The notes under the pieces were generated by a model. It was not told the DNA's origin and made no database searches. It saw only the letters and a list, made by a program, of their open reading frames with translations. A program made the translations under genes and the position numbers. A DNA stretch of 64,000 nucleotides from Salvator merianae (taxonomy: Eukaryota; Chordata; Lepidosauria; Squamata; Teiidae). The stretch lies in NCBI GenBank assembly GCA_003586115.2, contig QVOM02000074.1, positions 2,646,446-2,710,445 on the forward strand, read 5' to 3'. Numbering within the stretch: position 1 is the stretch's first letter; the number at the start of each line of letters is the position of its first letter. Below, one piece after another: positions 10,430 to 19,659 of this stretch.

Positions 10430-11150
10430 GATAGTAAGGGGGAAATTCCACCTGAGTGTGCTTACTTATGGGAGGTGTTTAGGAAGCAGCTACCCTCCCC
10501 CCACAATGAGACTCAGACTATGGCATAGAAATCATACCAGGGGCTGAAATTCCAAAGCCCAGAACACCTTGTCTCTTCTTCAGTGGTAGCTCCAGTATTG
10601 TTTAGGGGAAAAATGGGATATTGAGTCTGTGCACTCACTACAAGGGCCTAAACATTATATCTGTCACTTTTGTCCCAGTCAACTGATCCAAGATCCTATT
10701 TATAGCCACTTAAATCTCCAGGAGAGGGATCAGTGGAAGATGGCTTCTAACTGCCAATTTGGGCAATTTAAATATTTGGTATAAATGCTTTTGGGGTTAA
10801 TAGAGTGTCAGGAGTGTTTATGCATTTGATAAATTTAGGTACTTCATGACTTCTTGTACTAGAGGGTGATCGTTTACATGGATGATGATCTTTTGTACTC
10901 TAAATACTACAAATATCATGATGTTTTGGTTAGAAATGTGTTACAAAGGTTAAAAGAGAATCAGCGTATGCCAAATTATCTAAATATGAGTTCCATAAGG
11001 ACAAATTTGATTTTCTAGGATACAGGATGTCACACAAAGGATTAGAAATGGACCCTGCCAAAGTTAAGGCAGGAGTGGAGTGGGTAGCACCACATACCTT
11101 ATGCCTATTACACAGCTTTTTAGGGTTTGCTAACTTTTACTGACAGTTCA
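10430..11150 (+). pseudogene. Ty3/gypsy reverse transcriptase remnant
   Basis: In shifting frames the RT order can be followed: an N-terminal segment at about 10440-10560, APVLFRGK near 10590, a CQFGQFKYLV-like block near 10760, and VYMDDD near 10870. The last is the YxDD catalytic box. Then come SKYEFHKDKFDFLGY in decayed form (10975-11020) and SFLGFANFY near 11120, the thumb/connection block. The product would copy element RNA into DNA. The copy has many stops. Confidence 0.75.
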
Positions 11151-11700
11151 TTCCTCAATTCACTCAAATAACTTTACCTTTAACAAATTTATTAAAAACA
11201 AAAAGAATACCAGATGGGGAGAAAAGTAAATGCCCACATACCAAAATCAAACAGACCTCTGACGACCAATTGGCATCTGAAGCATTGAAAATGTTATGTA
11301 TAACAGAACCAATCCTGGCACACTCCAATCTTGGCAAACGCTTTGTGGTGCAGATGGATGCTAGTGGTGTAGCAATTGGAGTGGTCATCCCTGAGTAGGT
11401 TGATCAGCAGAACTTGAGACTCTGTGCTTACTCTCATGCAAATTAACCACTACTGACAGCAACTGGCCTGTATAGGAGAAAGAGTTGGTGGCCAGGAATT
11501 CAGCAGGAATTAGTAACTTGGCAACATTATCTAGAGGGATCGCTACACATTTCGAGTTATGGACAGACCAACAAAATTTGCAGGCTCTTAGGACCCGAAG
11601 AAATTGAGTGCAAGTTAGGTGTTCTGGGCTCAGTACTTTTACAGATTTGATTTTGTGTTAAGACGTTTCCCAGGAACAAAATCCTCTCAGTAGATGCCCA
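11150..11700 (+). pseudogene. Ty3/gypsy RNase H remnant
   Basis: After the RT the frame gives PLTNLLKTKR, then about 60 codons later VVQMDASGVAIGVV, the first catalytic block of gypsy RNase H (Asp in QMDAS). A decayed block follows near 11550-11690 that includes SASQVFWAQ, matching the usual end of this domain. The enzyme would remove RNA from the RNA-DNA hybrid. At least one internal stop interrupts it at 11396-11398. Confidence 0.72.
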
Positions 11701-11929
11701 GTCATGCATGCCACAGCATGACAGCCAAAAGAAAGGGATCACAGACATTATGTTTATTCCCCAGCTACTGGGACTGGTGGTTACAACTCATAGCCAGTTT
11801 CCAAAAAAGGGACTTCACAAAATGGGTGGGGGCAAGCTTGATCCATCGATAGATACAAGTAGTATTGGTCTCAGACCCTTGGCATGCCTCTCACAAAGTA
11901 TCTTCAACAATAAAACAGGGAAAGGCACA

Positions 11930-12690
11930 TAAAGGCGATAAAATATATGTTCTGGAAACCCAGAGGGCAGAAGTCCTCAAACAATGCCATGGCATCCTGA
12001 CAGTCAGGCATTCTGGATTTAGATAAATGCTACATCTAGCCCACAGACAGTTCTGGTAGGATGGCATGTGAAAAGACATTGAAAAAGATGTCCAATGTTG
12101 TGCTGTCTGTACGATGACAAAGAAACTAAGAGGCAACCTTACGGATTATTACAACCGTTGTCTACTCCACCACATCCCTGACTTTATATCTGGCCCATCA
12201 GTCTCTCATAATTACATGCTATTGACTTGTTTTCAAAACAAGCATATTTTATCCTGTGTAAAACAGTGCTCATGGCTGCTAAACAAGCTAAACTGTTCAT
12301 TCAACACATATAAATCCCATGGCTGTCTTTGAAAATTATCATTGACCATGGTATCCAATTTACCTCAGCCTCCTAGAAAGCCTTTTTGATGCTGTTAAGC
12401 ATTGAACCGAAACTTTCTGCTCACCATTCTGAGACTGAAAAACAGAAAGGGTTAATCAAATATTGTAACCATACTGAAGATGTTACATGAGCTTTCAACA
12501 AGATGACTGGTAGCCCTTCTGCCACATGCAGAATCCATGTACAACTCTGTACACAACACCACGAGCTCCTCCCCTTTGATAATACTCAAATCACCAAGAG
12601 ATGTTCCCCTTGCCGTCATTAAACACAGAATCCCGTCACAAGAGTGGAATGGGCTGAAAAAATAAAGCAAGCCTGGCCCAATATAGTCCA
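11930..12690 (+). pseudogene. Ty3/gypsy integrase remnant
   Basis: At 11970-12120 a shifted frame shows the N-terminal His-His-Cys-Cys zinc domain: a CHGILTVRHSGF-like block, then AHRQFWWDGM and CCAVCTMTKK. The following 72-codon frame (12114-12332) belongs to the catalytic core, and a C-terminal part with WAEKIKQAWPNI lies near 12650. Integrase would insert the cDNA. The core is broken by stops, and its three acidic residues could not all be placed. Confidence 0.68.
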
Positions 12691-13054
12691 GGTCATCCTA
12701 TAAAAAAATATGCAGACTCTAAGCAAGAATCAGTTTGGAATTCAAAAGTAGGCAATCAAGCACTGTTATTACTGTTTAGTTGTTTGCTGGTGTCCCCCAT
12801 GGACCACAGCACACCACACCTATCTGTCCTCCATGCCTTCCAAAGTCCATCGAAGCTTATGCTCATTGCTTCCATGACACTGTCTACCCATCTCATCCTC
12901 GGCCATCCCCTGGTCCTTTTATTTTCAATATTTCCCCAGCATCAGGATCTTTTCCAGTGAGTTCTGTCTTCTTGTTATGTGGTAAAACTGAACTTCAGCT
13001 TCAGTATTAGTCTTTCTAGTAAACAGTCAGGGTTGAATTCCTTTAGTATTGACT

Positions 13055-13298
13055 GAATTTTTAAAAAAAGTTTTATTAGCAACAAAACAAAAGCAATAAT
13101 ATAATATGAAATGCAAAGTATAAAGAACAGTTTCATCAGGTTCAATATATATTTTCAGGTTAACACCCATTCATATGCTTAAGTACTACTGTTAAACCAG
13201 TAAACCAGAGAACCCAGGCTGAGATTGTGAGTTTGTTACATGTAGAATGTACACTCCATTAATGGTTTCCACGTCCCATTCAAGTTTATCAATGAAGT
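13055..13298 (-). mobile_element. Small L1-like 3' fragment inserted in BovB A
   Basis: BovB similarity stops at about 13054 and resumes at 13299. The insert, read on the minus strand, begins with an L1 C-terminus-like stretch (FIDKLEWDVETING) and ends with GCTAATAAAACTTTTTTTAAAAA. That layout, a poly(A) signal followed by an A tail, is typical of a very short LINE insertion. No clear target-site duplication was found. Confidence 0.5.
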
Positions 13299-13401
13299 AT
13301 CGCCTTGCATTGCAGTTCAAGGGACTCTCGGAAGTTTTCTCCAGCACCTCAATTCAAAAGTGTTGATTCTTTGGCACTCAGTCTTCTTTATTGTTCACCT
13401 C

Positions 13402-13404
13402 TCA
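13402..13404 (+). repeat. 3-bp target duplication TCA, left of fold-back element
   Basis: TCA precedes the GGCTGC terminus and is repeated at 16027-16029. Removing one copy together with the element restores continuous BovB sequence. Confidence 0.6.
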
Positions 13405-13934
13405 GGCTGCGGTCACACCTTCACTTTAAAGCTTCTTGAGACCGTTTTAGGACCCAGTAGACCACATCTGTGAATTGATATCTGTTTCCCTTGGGGACTT
13501 TCCACCCTCCACAAGCACTTTCTTACATTCAGATAATCACAGCTCTGAAACCGTTCTAGTGCTTTACTCCGTTTTTATTTTCAAAGGTGTCGGCAGGGAA
13601 GAGGACTAAAGAGGCTGAACCATGCTGTGGTGGGCGGTTGCAGTTGAACTTCCCTTTTCCTGTTGGCCAATGCGAGACGTTTGGGTGTTACCCAGAGTTC
13701 GTTCCATTCCCCCCTTCTTCCTTCCTCCACAGTATCACCAGCTCACCTCGATACTTAGCTTCCAGAAGAGCAAAGAGCTGCCTTTCAGCAGCTACGTTTC
13801 ATTTTCTCTTTTTTGGGAAAAGAGAAAAGCACTCTTCTGCTGCATCGCACTCTCTGCCTGTGAAGCAGGGCTCACTTACCTGCATTGTCTCCAGACAGAC
13901 TTCCCTGCATCATCTCTGGAAAGACTTCACTGCC

Positions 13935-14490
13935 CCTACCCCTAGCTGTCTACCTCCACACCATCCCCTCACTTCCCAACCATGTCCTTAGAGGTCAGAC
14001 TCTGCCTGGCCAGAGACTGAAATACCATTGATTTATTTTTTAATAAGACAGTTTTCCGGAAATGTGCAAATGCAGAGTTACACATACAAACCGAATGGAG
14101 GGGTTTTGTGCTAATCCTGACCTCCACTTATTAATCCCCTGACCGTCTGGGGAACGGTCTTTTTGTGTGACCGTCATGTGAGGTTGCTAAAGCGAGCCCT
14201 TGTGGGCTTGGCTGACATGCCTGTATGGTGCTACAGTGCTGTACAGAAAGGGGAGAAATTAGACCAGAGAAAGAAGGAAGAAAGTTTTATGTCTCTTTAA
14301 AGTTCCTTTAAAGAAACTTTCCGTCCCTTTAACTTTAGCAGTTAAAGAGACGGAAAGTTTTATGTCTCTTTAAAGTTCCTTTAAAGAAACTTTCCGTCCC
14401 TTTAACTTTAGCAGGAAAGGAAGATTGCAGGTTTACTTTGATACAGTGTATTCTAGCTACAATGTATCAAAATAAACCTGCAATCTTGCT
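13935..14490 (+). repeat. Left arm of long inverted repeat
   Basis: The arm starts near CCCCTACCCCTAGCTGTCTA and ends in an inner hairpin (GCAGGTTTACTTTGATACAG ... TGTATCAAAATAAACCTGC). It pairs with 15255-15775. Unlike the right arm it carries an extra tandem copy of a 60-bp unit. Confidence 0.85.
14281..14413 (+). repeat. 60-bp exact tandem duplication in the left arm
   Basis: The unit beginning AAAGTTTTATGTCTCTTTAA occurs at 14281-14340 and identically at 14354-14413, separated by 13 bases. The unit contains short self-complementary words (GTCTCTTTAAAG, CTTTAAAG), so it can fold. The right arm has one copy. Confidence 0.9.
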
Positions 14491-15254
14491 TTCTGAAGCA
14501 ACATACAGAGAGGTTGTTTCTTCTGTCTGGAATGCATTGCTTTAATTTGGAAGCGCTTTCCTAAAAGGGCTTTCCGAAAAGGCAGCAAGCTTGACATTGA
14601 TAGCTGGACCTGAAGATACGCATCTTCCACCACTGTCACATAATCTCCCTTTCCTCCCTTCCTCCCTTTCCTCCCTTCCACCACTGTCACATAATCTCCC
14701 TTTCCTCCCTACGCAGGTGTAAGGGTCCCTTCCACATGGACAACACTTTTAAATAAATTGTTGCGGGAAAGTTTTAAAAAGTTAAAAGGAAAGATTTGAT
14801 GCATCCACTTTCAGGTTGGCAGAGAGTTCCATGTCATTGCTGCACCTCCAATGTCAGCAGCCAGCCCGTGCCATCCTGCCCTTTTTTGTGTAGGCGCAGG
14901 CAACTGTTGGCTATGTCCAAGTAAAGGAGGAAGAGAAAATTATCTTCACATCCTGCTATCAATTTAAACCTCACTGCCTTTTAGGGACACATTGTATCTG
15001 GAAGCTATAGCAAAGTGTATCCCTCCCTTCTCTAGTCTAAGTTCTCCCCCATATATACAGCACCGTAGCAAGACAGTGCTGTGAAATCAAGGCTGCAATG
15101 CTGGTTTCCAGATCAGACTCCATTTCACTGCTATACTTTAGTGGTGTACAGGAAGGGGCAGGTCCTGAAATGGAGAAAGTTTGAAATTCTGTGTACCGCA
15201 GCTGTTGAAGACCCGTATGCTATAGGCAGCCAATCAGCAACAACCTCTTCATAT
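14491..15254. other. Spacer between the inverted arms
   Basis: The spacer holds a CT-rich tandem region (14640-14710, two copies of a CCACTGTCACATAATCTCCC unit). A third, partial copy of arm sequence is present at about 15010-15080 (ATATACAGCACCGTAGCA). There is also a 69-codon frame without recognisable features. No transposase motif was seen. Confidence 0.55.
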
Positions 15255-15775
15255 GTTACTACAGAAAGGAAGATTGCAGGTTTACTCTGATACAGTGTGG
15301 CTGGAATATACTGTATCAAAGTAAACCTGCAATCCTCCTTCCCTGCTAAAGTTAAAGAGACAGAAAGTTTCTTTAAAGGAACTTTAAAGAGACATAAAAC
15401 TTTCTCCCTTCCTTCCCTGGTCTAATTTCTCCCCTTTATGTACAGCACCGTAGCACTGTACAGGCATGTCAGCCAAGCCCAAGAATTCACCCACAGGGGC
15501 TCGCTTTAGCAACCTCACGGGCGGTGGCACAAAAAGACCATTCCCCAGATGATCATAAATAAGTGCAGGTCGAGATTAGCGCAAAACCCCTCCACTCGGT
15601 TTGTATGTGTAAGTCTGCATTTGCACATTTCTGGAAAACTGTCTTATTAAAAAATTAATAAAAAAAAATCAATGGTATTTCAATCTCTGGCCAGGCAGAG
15701 TTCGACCTCTAAGGACATGGTTGGGAAGTGAGGGGATGGTGTGGAGGTAGACGGTCAGGGGTAGGTCTCCGCCTC
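15255..15775 (-). repeat. Right arm of long inverted repeat
   Basis: This is the reverse complement of 13935-14490 with scattered substitutions and small indels. One example is a 12-15 bp length difference in the A-rich run near 15645-15670. It starts with its own copy of the inner hairpin (15262-15336). Confidence 0.85.
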
Positions 15776-16245
15776 CACCCCCACATGCAAAAGCTTGATT
15801 GATAAAAAATGATCCTAGCAGAGCAAAGGGAAGGGCACTAAGGTGGAAAGGGGTGAAGATGCAAAAAGCACTGTTTCAGGTGACTGAGAACGGGAAAAGG
15901 AAGGTATGAGCAGTGAAGCCCAAATGGAGGACGGATTTTCAGGGGCTGGGTGTGAGCGGGGCTGGGACGGTTTGAGTGTGTGTTGCCAAATAATACAGAC
16001 TACTTTCTTGAAGTGTGACTGCAGCCTCACAGACATAAAGTTGCTACTGGGAAAACTATGACTTGGATTATATGGACCTTTGTCAGCAAGGTGATGTCTC
16101 TGCTTCTTATTATGCTGCCCATTTTTGCCATAGCTTTCCTCTCATGAAGCACGCATCTTTTAATTTGGTGGCTGCTCTAAACTTCTGCAGCAATCTTTGA
16201 GCCCAGGAAAATAAAATCTAACACTGTTTCCATTTCTTCCCCCTT

Positions 16246-16735
16246 GTGAGGCCTGTCTCTAGACAGAAATTAATCCAGCTCACACTGAAGTTGAAAATCA
16301 GTGATTTATCTAGTTCTAAAGAACAGCAGCAACAGGCTTAACTGAAGCAACTTCTCCAGCCTGAATCCATACTTATACATAATTCTGAACCATGGCTAAC
16401 CAATGGGATCGCTTCCTGCTGCATATTAACTATGTGCAAGATATATATACACCCAGTGGGAGTATTTCCCTCTGCATTTTACAAGGCTTGTGGTGGCTTT
16501 AACTAATCATACCCCTTCCCACCTAAATGTAACAATTCCTTCCAATATCCATGATCTAAACAAAAGATCTTTCAAAATAAAAGTCTGAAAGTCCTTCCCT
16601 TACTAAAGAACATTTATCCATATATATACAATATACAATATAATATGGTCCAATAAATACATGTACTGCATTCTAAGACATAACTATATACAATAAAGTT
16701 CAGCCCTCAGCTAACAGGAGACATACTATGTCTGA
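16246..16735. mobile_element. 490-bp insertion of unknown class in BovB A
   Basis: BovB sequence stops after CATTTCTTCCCCCTTG and resumes at CTCTATTTGCCAGG. The intervening block begins TGTGAGGCCTGTC, contains two AATAAA words (near 16650 and 16695) and is otherwise AT-rich. A solo LTR is possible, but the right end does not close with a clear CA and no exact duplication was found. Confidence 0.45.
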
Positions 16736-17251
16736 TGCTCCTCTATTTGCCAGGAAGCAATGCGAACCTCATTAAGAGTCTCCTCGCTTCCTCTTCATTT
16801 TCTGTCATTAGAATGGTATTATCTCTTTAAGAACTTCCAACAATTTTTTGTGATCCACACAGTTAAAGACTTTAGTTAGTCAATGAAGAAGAAGTAGATG
16901 TTTGTCTGGAACGCCCTTGCTTTCTCCATGAATGTTGGTGATTTGATCCCTACTTCCTCTGCCTCTTTGAAAACCAGCTTCTACTTCTGGTAATTCTTGG
17001 TTCACATATTGATGAAGTCTAGCTTGCAGAACCTACTTTGACATGGTTCTCCTTTTAGGATTGGAACACAACACACCTTTTCCAATCCTGTGGCCACTGT
17101 TGAGTTTTCCAAAATTGCTGACATATTGATATACAATTTGGAGAAAAACAATTAATGAAGTTACAATAAATATAAATCTTACCTTTTTTATAACAAGAAT
17201 GCAAAACAAAATGAAAACCAGTTGGTACAACAGTACTGTAATGAACTTATT

Positions 17252-17870
17252 GGGCCTGTTCGCACTGAGCGAGTGGAAAGTTCTTGTCCGTTCACTAGAA
17301 TGGAGCTTTTGCACTGCCGCGGGCGCGCGCCTCACCCAATCCGAACCACTTCATACCCGATTCGAACCTGATGTTGGGTAAGGCTAGACAAGTAAAAGTT
17401 TGTCTTCATCCCGACTTGTGCGATGGAGCGAAGATCGGGCACGGTGCTTTCGCACTGTTTGCAACGGCGTCGGGCGTGGCTGGCGCGGCTACGCATGCGT
17501 GGTCCAAAGTTTTCGCACCCGACTCTGAAGTTTTCGTACCCCGGTACGATGCTCCATACCCTGTGCGAAGCTGCGCACCTGGGATAGCCCTTTCGGCATG
17601 GCAGCCTACCTGCCGTTATGAAGCCGGCTTCGTAACGAGTCCTCTGGTTACGAAGTGGGTACGAAATGGGTACAAAGTGGGTAAGAAGTGGGCGTGATGG
17701 TACGAAGCGCGGTAACGAACTAGCGATGCCATTCGCACTGTTCCCGCTGCTGGTCGGCTTTGGGTCCGTTCCTCTGGCCGGGAGTGCGAATGGCACCAAG
17801 CGTTCCCCAAGCCCTCCGGTTCGAAGCCAACTACTGGGAACGGTCTACCGAGCTCAGTGCGAAAAGGCCC
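17252..17870. mobile_element. CpG-rich non-autonomous DNA transposon, 619 bp, Harbinger-like
   Basis: The left terminus reads GGGCCTGTTCGCACTGAGC and the right terminus, reverse-complemented, GGGCCTTTTCGCACTGAGC, matching at 17 of 19 positions. ATT flanks both sides (17249-17251, 17871-17873), a 3-bp target duplication. The interior is rich in CpG and has many repeated short words: TTCGCAC/GTGCGAA in both directions, and a GTACGAAGTGGGTACGAAAT-like tandem series at 17648-17690. It encodes no transposase. Three-base duplications and a GGG terminus fit PIF/Harbinger, though ATT is not the canonical TWA. Overlapping 60-155 codon frames here are by-products of the composition. Confidence 0.8.
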
Positions 17871-17873
17871 ATT

Positions 17874-19262
17874 GTAATGCTTGTGCTAGTCTGGGCTCTT
17901 AATAAATATTTGACTGACTGACTGAAGTGCATTTAAAATAAAAAGGGAATACTTGTATTAACATTAACAAGACAGATTCTATAACTAAGTTTCTAATAAC
18001 TGAGATGGCAATATAGTCAACCCTCATTTGTGATTTTGAAAGCCCATGTTCCACATGTTGGCGAGTGCAAATTTGTCAGCCTCCTTTCCTCTTCGTGAAC
18101 AAATCGTGCTCAAACTCGCATATTTATGAATTTGGGCCCAGAAAATGGTGATTTCCCTGGGGGGGTTGTTTGTTTTTTGGGAAAGGGTCAGGGGAAAAAG
18201 ACATTTTGGCTCCCTTCCTTGTAAATATTGTGGGTTGACTGCATAGATCCCCAGCGTAGTGCTCATAGAAGAAGATTTCTATGCTTTTGGTTCTTGCACA
18301 AGCTTCCTGATTACTTAGGTGCCACTTTAGGGGCAATGTGGCAGTGACTGCTGTTACATGGGTACACAAGTCTTCTTATGTGAGTATTTATTTGGTGCCT
18401 TGCCCTGTGTAGCAGGCATTACCCATAGTTCTGAGGTCTCAGAATGCTGTGCCATCAAAAGACAGGGTTCTGCAAAGGTACAAACATTTCTGAACCATAG
18501 AACTGGACATAGATATCATGAACACAGTTGGCACATAAGTTTGCAAGTACAGGGAATGTGACCAAAGAACCTGGATCTCTGTACTAGACCAGGATCCATC
18601 TTTGTTCATCAGAATACAGCTTGAAAAATACAGGCCTGATTTTAAAACAACAAGGATTCTGTTTGTACTCAGAGCAAAGGGTTTGGAAAGGCATCTGCAT
18701 AAGAACAGGAACTAACTCAGGAGGTAATCCACTCAGATTATTTGATAGTAGCTGATATGATCTTGGGCAGAATTTTAAAAGGATAACATTGAGGCTATTT
18801 CAGACCAATCTTTGTTTACAGCAGACCTGAATTTACATCTAGGAAGACTCTCATTAAGAATTCAAAGCAGCTGCATTAAAATCTGACTGAAAATTGGTTC
18901 CAGTCAGAGACTAGCTTTTGTTTAATGTAAAGGTCACCCAGTAAAGCCTATCAGTATTGTTAAGAAGTGTGTTCCTTCACCTGGGCATGTTCACTCAGGA
19001 GGAAGGAAGCACCAGATATGATCATTAGTGGCATAAGCATTACATCACTTGTCCTTCATGTTTTTTTCTGCCAGAACGTGCCCATTCACTTCTACAACAC
19101 CCATCCCTGGGTGGAATTTAAGATCAGGGATAGCCCCCAGGTCCAGGTGTGTATAAAAGTACACATCAGGAGCAGCCACACATGATACATCACCGCTTAC
19201 CATCTCCATGATATGCTGCTGTCACTTTGGAATTGCTGCTACTGCTCTGTCACAAGAAGATG
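17874..19262. other. No recognised gene
   Basis: This is a mixed AT-rich stretch with a short TTGACTGACTGACTG run at 17910 and a G run at 18160. The short open frames have no recognisable motif. No transposon boundary could be supported. Confidence 0.4.
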
Positions 19263-19356
19263 CTTGGCTTGGCTTAGCTTGGCTTGGCTTGGCTTGGCTT
19301 GGCTTGGCTTGGCTCGGCTCGGCTCGGCTCGGCTCGGCTCGGCTCGGCTCTGCTTT
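19263..19356 (+). repeat. Pentanucleotide array in two blocks, (TTGGC)n then (TCGGC)n
   Basis: About ten copies of a GGCTT unit are followed directly by about eight copies of GGCTC, so a single T-to-C change has spread through the second half. Because the unit is 5 bp, all three plus frames are open and read as 5-residue repeats (AWLGL, then ARLGS). These frames are not genes. Confidence 0.97.
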
Positions 19357-19609
19357 GCTTGCTTGCTTGCTGCCTTGCTGCTTCAGCCCAAAGTAGCTCC
19401 ACTTACCTGGACTCAGATCTGTGCCTTTGGCTGAGGCACAGAGTCAAAGAATTGCTTTTACAACTTTTTGGACCCAGAGTTGCCCTCTTCTGGAGCTCAG
19501 CAATTCCACTGAAAACTTTACCAGATTTCAGAGCTTCATTACCAGAAGCAAATCCACAAACACAAGCCCCCTTTGTCTCCATGGGTGAGAACTGGCAGAT
19601 CCTGGCTGA

Positions 19610-19658
19610 GCTAGGGTCTTCTTGTGCTAGGCTAGGGTCTTCTTGTGCTAGGCTAGGG
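19610..19658 (+). repeat. 21-bp tandem duplication
   Basis: GCTAGGGTCTTCTTGTGCTAG is present twice in a row, at 19610-19630 and 19631-19651, plus a partial third (GCTAGGG). Confidence 0.9.
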
Positions 19659-19659
19659 C

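Larger units (their letters stand above)
6830..12750 (+). mobile_element. Decayed Ty3/gypsy LTR retrotransposon body
   Basis: Recognisable gag, protease, reverse transcriptase, RNase H and integrase remnants occur in the Ty3/gypsy order on the plus strand, spread over about 5.9 kb. No LTR pair could be placed, and the element seems to end where the BovB begins at about 12770. Stops and shifts are frequent throughout, so it cannot encode a working polyprotein. The stretch at 8172-9360 interrupts gag. A related RT fragment lies at 42030-43460. Confidence 0.85.
13405..16026. mobile_element. 2.6-kb fold-back DNA transposon inserted in BovB
   Basis: The ends are inverted: GGCTGCGGTCACACC on the left and, reverse-complemented, GGCTGCAGTCACACT on the right, flanked by TCA. 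Inside are two long inverted arms (about 13935-14490 and 15255-15775), roughly 90 percent alike by eye, around a spacer of about 760 bp. No transposase could be recognised, so it is non-autonomous. The 3-bp target duplication and GGC-type ends suggest a PIF/Harbinger relation, but TCA differs from the usual TWA. A smaller element with related ends lies at 60908-61188. Insertion into BovB coding sequence between the FPV and TIKK blocks fixes both borders. Confidence 0.78.
12770..17135 (-). mobile_element. BovB (RTE-clade) LINE copy A, split by three insertions
   Basis: On the minus strand, 12780-13054, 13299-13404, 16027-16245 and 16736-17135 join in order into one BovB copy. Diagnostic blocks are the plus-strand word CCCCAGCATCAGGATCTTTT (DPDAGENIENK on the minus strand, 12900-12955), TIKKTECQRI (13365-13400) and DITLLTKVHIIQVIVFPV (16045-16105). 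Around 17060-17135 lies the stretch upstream of the RT palm. The RT core between about 16790 and 16850 is deleted relative to the copy at 49352-50590. The breakpoints match contiguous BovB sequence, which proves the intervening blocks are later insertions. Confidence 0.9.

Noticed and set aside
13587..13991. 134- and 107-codon overlapping plus-strand frames
   Set aside because: They are inside the fold-back element, differ in frame from each other and show no transposase motif.
17332..17902. Frames up to 155 codons in all orientations
   Set aside because: They are by-products of the CpG-rich 619-bp transposon; none resembles a transposase.
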